This document shows, piece by piece, positions 60,473 through 64,000 of a DNA stretch of 64,000 nucleotides. The translations under genes and the position numbers were made by a program. This stretch comes from Luteibacter sp. OK325 (GTDB lineage Bacteria > Pseudomonadota > Gammaproteobacteria > Xanthomonadales > Rhodanobacteraceae). The notes below the pieces were generated by a model. It had not been told where the DNA came from. It did no database searches and saw nothing but the letters and a program-made list of their open reading frames with translations. The first letter of the stretch is position 1. Every line of letters begins with the position of its first letter. The stretch covers positions 1-64,000 of the forward strand of contig NZ_QAOX01000002.1 in the NCBI RefSeq assembly GCF_003050935.1, given 5' to 3'.

Positions 60473-61843
60473 TCAAAGCCGTCCGTCCACGGCGTCGCGC
60501 GGCAAGACGTACTTGACGTCGTAGACCACGGACTCGGGTTTGCCGAAGGCGCGGATGCCCGCTGCGCCCAGGGCGACGAACTCGCGATGGCCCACGGCGA
60601 CGACCACGGCGTCGTACGCGCCATGCGCCGGGTCGGCCATGGGCGTGATGCCGTACTCGTGCTCGGCCTCGCTCGCGCGCACCCAGGGGTCGTGCACGTC
60701 CACCCCGACGCCATAGGTGTCCAGGGCGTTGATGATGTCGACGACGCGGGTGTTACGCAGGTCCGGGCAGTTCTCTTTGAAGGCCAGACCGAGGATGAGC
60801 ACGCGGGCGCGCACGGGATTGATCCCCTTGCGCACCATCAGCCGTACCACTTCGGAGGCAATGTACGTGCCCATGCCGTCGTTGGTGCGCCGGCCGGCGA
60901 GGATTACGTCGGGATGGTGGCCGACCTGCTGGGCCTTGTGGGTCAGGTAGTAGGGGTCGACGCTGATGCAGTGCCCGCCGACCAGGCCTGGTCGGAACGG
61001 CAGGAAGTTCCACTTGGTGCCGGCGGCTTCGAGCACCTCGAGCGTGTCGATGCCCAGCTTGTTGAAAAGGATGGCGAGGTCGTTGACCAGGGCGATATTG
61101 AGATCGCGCTGGGTGTTCTCGATCACCTTGGCCGCTTCCGCAACCTTCAGGGAGCTGGCCCGATGCGTGCCCGCGGTGATCACCGAGCGGTACAGGGCAT
61201 CCACGAAATCGGCAGTGGCCGGCGTCGAACCCGAGGTAACCTTGAGAATTCCCGTAACACGATGGGTCTTGTCGCCGGGGTTGATTCGCTCCGGACTGTA
61301 GCCGGCGAAAAAATCTTCGTTGAAGACCAGACCGGAAACCTTCTCCAGGATCGGCACGCAGACTTCCTCGGTGCAGCCCGGATAGACCGTGGATTCATAC
61401 ACCACGATGTCGCCGCGCTTGAGCACCTTGCCCAGGGTCTCGCTCGCCCGGATCAGCGGCGTGAGGTCCGGGCGGCGCGCATCGTCGATCGGGGTCGGCA
61501 CGGTGACGATGTAGACATCGCACTCCGCCAGGTCGTCGATTCCTGAGGAAAAACGCAGCCGGCGCGAGGCACCGAGTTCGTCGCCATCCACTTCCAGGGT
61601 GACATCGTGGCCCCGCCGGAGCTCTTCGATGCGTCCGGAATTGATGTCGAATCCAAGGGTTGCGTAGCGCTTGCCGAATTCGACTGCGAGCGGCAGGCCC
61701 ACGTATCCGAGGCCGACGATGCCGATGCGCACCGTGTCCAGCGACAGCGTGACGGTTTCGCCGGCGGCGTCGTAAGACTGGCCCTCGGCAACGGGTTCGC
61801 GCACGGCGGCGGTGCCGGCCGGTCTGCGGCTTACTGTATCCAT
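60473..61843 (-). CDS. tviB: UDP-N-acetylglucosamine 6-dehydrogenase, TviB/WbpA-like
   Basis: 456 residues with an extra 38-residue N-terminus before VRIGIVGLGYVGLPLAVEFG (NAD motif). FGKRYATLGFDINSGRIEEL and GHDVTLEV are characteristic of TviB-type enzymes rather than UDP-Glc dehydrogenases. VYESTVYPGCTEEVCVP, GYSPERINPGDK, AEAAKVIENTQRDLNIAL (catalytic Lys) and FRPGLVGGHCISVDPYYLTH (catalytic Cys) are all present. It oxidises UDP-GlcNAc to the uronic acid in the cytoplasm with two NAD per turnover. AGGA precedes the ATG at 61843, and the gene opens the EPS precursor operon 61843-56171. Confidence 0.9.
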   Translation of the reverse strand: MDTVSRRPAGTAAVREPVAEGQSYDAAGETVTLSLDTVRIGIVGLGYVGLPLAVEFGKRYATLGFDINSGRIEELRRGHDVTLEVDGDELGASRRLRFSSGIDDLAECDVYIVTVPTPIDDARRPDLTPLIRASETLGKVLKRGDIVVYESTVYPGCTEEVCVPILEKVSGLVFNEDFFAGYSPERINPGDKTHRVTGILKVTSGSTPATADFVDALYRSVITAGTHRASSLKVAEAAKVIENTQRDLNIALVNDLAILFNKLGIDTLEVLEAAGTKWNFLPFRPGLVGGHCISVDPYYLTHKAQQVGHHPDVILAGRRTNDGMGTYIASEVVRLMVRKGINPVRARVLILGLAFKENCPDLRNTRVVDIINALDTYGVGVDVHDPWVRASEAEHEYGITPMADPAHGAYDAVVVAVGHREFVALGAAGIRAFGKPESVVYDVKYVLPRDAVDGRL

Positions 61844-61902
61844 GCCCGCGTCCTACCCCTTGATGGTCCGGAATCCCCGTCTTGCGGGTCGATGAGAGGT
61901 TA

Positions 61903-61922
61903 GCAACCCACTCGTGGATTGC
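61903..61922. promoter_or_regulatory. near-palindromic 20-base element in the divergent promoter region
   Basis: GCAACCCACTCGTGGATTGC pairs over nine bases each side with one mismatch. It lies between the tviB-like gene (start 61843) and the response regulator gene (start 62040), in a 196-base region with no gene. A candidate operator for the LuxR-type regulator encoded next to it. Confidence 0.45.
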
Positions 61923-62039
61923 CTGTACGGCTTACGGAGGTAGACGAATGGCCGATGCCGGATTTGCGGGGTCGGTGGCGTTTACAAGCCTCCATTGCCG
62001 ATATATGGTTCATCCCGCTCCGCTTCAGAGGCAGGGCAT

Positions 62040-62726
62040 ATGACTACAAGGCAGTTCCCAGATCGACTCATGTCCGCGCGCACCTACACCGGCTCAGTAC
62101 GCGTGGCCTTGCTGGACGATCATGCGCTCGTCCTCAAAGGGCTCATCGCGCACCTTGAGAAAATCCCTTCGATCCTGATCGTCGGCAGCCACGGCGGCAG
62201 CCAACCTTTCCGGGCGATGCTGGCCGCCATGCCCGTGGACGTGGCCCTGATCGACTACTCCCTGGCCATGGACGACATCGACGGTGTCGCCCTGATCAAG
62301 CTACTGCGTGCGTCGCACCCGTCACTGAAGATCCTCGTGGTCTCGGCCCATGGGTCACGCCTGGTGATTCGTAGCCTGCTGCAGGCGGGTGCCCACGGCT
62401 TCGTCGCGAAGAGCCAGGAACCGGATGAGATCATTCGTGCGATCGAGGCAGTGATGACCGGCCGCGAGTACCTGCCTCCGGGCATCATGAGCGGCCTGGT
62501 GGACAACCCCATGGCGGGGCTTTCACCCCGGGAGTGGGAAGTGGTCCGCTGCGTGCTCGAAGGCCTGTCGGTCACCCAGATCGCCAACAAGTTCAACCGC
62601 AGCCTGAAGACGGTGAGCACGCAGAAGACGGCGGCCTACCGGAAACTGGCCATCGGCGCGGACAACGAGCTGCACATGCTGCGTGCGTATCTCCTGGAAT
62701 CGGACAGCGAGGTGCCGCCGAAGTGA
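62040..62726 (+). CDS. LuxR/RcsB-like response regulator
   Basis: 228 residues. Receiver domain: VALLDDHALVLKGLIAHLEK (acidic Asp pair), VALIDYSLAMDDIDG with phosphoacceptor Asp near 71, VVSAHGS (Thr/Ser switch) and GFVAKSQEPDEII (Lys). Output domain about 155-215: LSPREWEVVRCVLEGLSVTQ, IANKFNRSLKTVSTQKTAAY, the NarL/FixJ helix-turn-helix. The KTVSTQK helix resembles RcsB and BvgA regulators that control capsule and virulence. ATG at 62040 has AGAGGCAGG upstream; in-frame starts at 61995 and 62070 are less likely. Its stop overlaps the kinase start. Confidence 0.87.
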   Translation: MTTRQFPDRLMSARTYTGSVRVALLDDHALVLKGLIAHLEKIPSILIVGSHGGSQPFRAMLAAMPVDVALIDYSLAMDDIDGVALIKLLRASHPSLKILVVSAHGSRLVIRSLLQAGAHGFVAKSQEPDEIIRAIEAVMTGREYLPPGIMSGLVDNPMAGLSPREWEVVRCVLEGLSVTQIANKFNRSLKTVSTQKTAAYRKLAIGADNELHMLRAYLLESDSEVPPK

Positions 62727-64000
62727 GGCGATGGATCGCGCTCTTTCTCCTTGCGTTCGTCGTGACCGCCGGTGCCGCCACCGATCCGCCGGACCCGGTC
62801 CGCGAGCGGTGGGTCGCGCAACATCCCGTGCTGCGTATCGCGATCGACCCCCAGCAAGGCGCCGAGATACGCGGCGGCGAGGCCAATCCGCTGGTAAGCC
62901 AGTACCTGGCCCTGGTCGAAGCGCATACGGGCGTCCATTTCGAGACGGTGCACACCCGTTCCTGGGAGGAGTCCGTCAAGGCCTTCACCGAGCATCGCGT
63001 CGACCTGCTTCCCTCCACCAGTGACCGCATGGTCGTGGCGGACCTGGGCGATCGCGCGCTTCTTTCCGCGCCCTTCTATGTCGGCCGTACGCTGATCGTG
63101 ACGCGTACGGTGGGGCCGGCGAAGGTGGAGATGCGCGATCTCGACGGGCATACGGTCGCGTTCAAGGGTGGCGGTGCTTACGAGTCCTGGCTGAAACGCG
63201 AGCATCCGCTGGTCACGCGTCTTCCTCTGGACGATATCCACGAAGTGCTTGCCGCGGTGGAAAGCGGCATCGCGGATGCCGCAGTGGGCATGGATGTGGC
63301 GTACCACCCCATCGTGCGCCGCGACTATGCCTCCAGCCTGCGCATCGCCGGGGATGTGCCGGAGATCCCGGTGACGGTGAGAGTGGTCGTGCAACGCGAC
63401 GAGCCGGAGCTGCTCGAGATGCTCGATGGGGGCATGCGGCGCATCACGGCCGACGAGAACGAGGCGGTGATCGAGCGCTGGCTGGAGACGGCGTACCTGC
63501 GTGCGCCGACGCTGTCGCAGGTGGTTTCGGTGTATCAGGTGGAGATCGCGCTGGGCGGCGCGCTGGTGCTCGCGCTGATCTTCGCGCTGTGGCAGATGCG
63601 TCGCGCGCAGCTTGCCTCACGGCGCGGCGAGCAACAGAAAACCATGTTGCTTGCGGTGATGAGTCACGAAGTACGCAATGCGGTCAACGCCGTGGTCTCA
63701 TCGATCGACCTGATGGCGAGGCAACCTCTTGAGGGCCCGCAGCGCGACCTCATGGCCATCGCGCAGGCGAGCGGTCGCAACCTGCGTACGCTGCTGAAGA
63801 GTGCGCTCGACTACACCCGATCCGAAGTGCAGGGTTTCACCCCGGATCTGGTCTCCTGTGACGCGCTGGCCGTGGCGCGGCAGGTGATCGAGTCGCAACG
63901 TCCGGCGATCGAGGCGAAGGACCTCAAGATTCGCCTGGACCTTCCCATGGGCCCGTTGCCCTGGTTGCTTCTGGACGAGACCCGGCTGCGCCAGGTGCTG
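62723..64000 (+). CDS. BvgS/EvgS-like sensor histidine kinase, 3' end beyond window
   Basis: At least 426 residues. Start GTG at 62723 overlaps the regulator stop (GTGA). A signal-type N-terminus (WIALFLLAFVVTAGAA) leads to a periplasmic bacterial solute-binding-type (family 3) domain at about 30-265: WVAQHPVLRIAIDPQ, FETVHTRSWEESVKAFTEHR, VDLLPSTSDRM, GIADAAVGMDVAYHPI. One TM helix lies near 275-295. The HisKA dimerisation domain follows with the H-box AVMSHEVRNAVNAV, phosphoacceptor His near residue 314. The catalytic ATPase domain is just beginning at the edge, and receiver or HPt domains may follow. It would sense an extracytoplasmic ligand and control the adjacent regulator. Confidence 0.88.
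   Translation, partial: MRRWIALFLLAFVVTAGAATDPPDPVRERWVAQHPVLRIAIDPQQGAEIRGGEANPLVSQYLALVEAHTGVHFETVHTRSWEESVKAFTEHRVDLLPSTSDRMVVADLGDRALLSAPFYVGRTLIVTRTVGPAKVEMRDLDGHTVAFKGGGAYESWLKREHPLVTRLPLDDIHEVLAAVESGIADAAVGMDVAYHPIVRRDYASSLRIAGDVPEIPVTVRVVVQRDEPELLEMLDGGMRRITADENEAVIERWLETAYLRAPTLSQVVSVYQVEIALGGALVLALIFALWQMRRAQLASRRGEQQKTMLLAVMSHEVRNAVNAVVSSIDLMARQPLEGPQRDLMAIAQASGRNLRTLLKSALDYTRSEVQGFTPDLVSCDALAVARQVIESQRPAIEAKDLKIRLDLPMGPLPWLLLDETRLRQVL

Overview
High-GC gammaproteobacterial chromosome. Gene order, GC-rich codon use and scattered REP palindromes of the TGTAGGAGCCGCTTCAGCGGC type point to the Xanthomonadales, probably Rhodanobacteraceae (Luteibacter/Dyella-like). This placement is an inference from sequence style, not from a search.

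Layout. (1) 110-853 (-): DUF218 membrane protein. (2) 974-13246 (+): a 12-gene exopolysaccharide (EPS) operon: Wza/GumB-type export lipoprotein, Wzz-type chain-length protein, a tyrosine-kinase-like ATPase with a degraded P-loop, an outer-membrane beta-barrel, two alpha/beta hydrolases of the kind found beside exosortase A, galE, a secreted toroid-type glycan enzyme candidate, a Wzx-type flippase, a FemAB/BioF2-like acyltransferase and a TIGR04325-type methyltransferase. (3) 13223-19688 (-): DUF6328 protein and a CzcCBA-type heavy-metal RND efflux set with a small Cys/His-rich protein. (4) 19804-21639: small hypothetical genes and REP elements. (5) 44926-21636 (-): a tightly packed 11-gene operon that opens with a PKS/NRPS/aminotransferase hybrid (A-T-KS-AT-ACP-AMT) and a second NRPS (C-A-T-C-A*-T). 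These are followed by a GT2, two polysaccharide deacetylases, an O-antigen-ligase-like protein, a CapK/PaaK-type ligase, three GT4 glycosyltransferases and a membrane-anchored protein whose C-terminus is made of translated REP elements. Nearly all junctions are ATGA, GTGA or TTGA overlaps. (6) 45232-51495 (-): a frameshifted secreted protein and two very long beta-sandwich repeat proteins. (7) 51957-54446 (+): a type Va autotransporter. (8) 54873-61843: a secreted protein, a J-domain membrane protein, then the EPS priming and sugar-nucleotide genes (polyprenyl glycosylphosphotransferase, GMC oxidoreductase, UDP-glucuronate-4-epimerase-like, TviB-like dehydrogenase). (9) 62040-64000 (+): an RcsB/BvgA-like response regulator overlapping a sensor kinase cut by the window edge.

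How it fits together. Regions 2 and 8 supply precursor, priming, flipping, chain-length control and export for an EPS of the exosortase-A-associated type, but no exosortase and no PEP-CTERM protein is visible. Region 5 lies between them and joins a small non-ribosomal peptide/polyketide assembly line to glycan-building, deacetylating and ligating enzymes. I infer either a peptide-decorated glycan or a glycosylated lipopeptide-like product. This is the most unusual system in the window.
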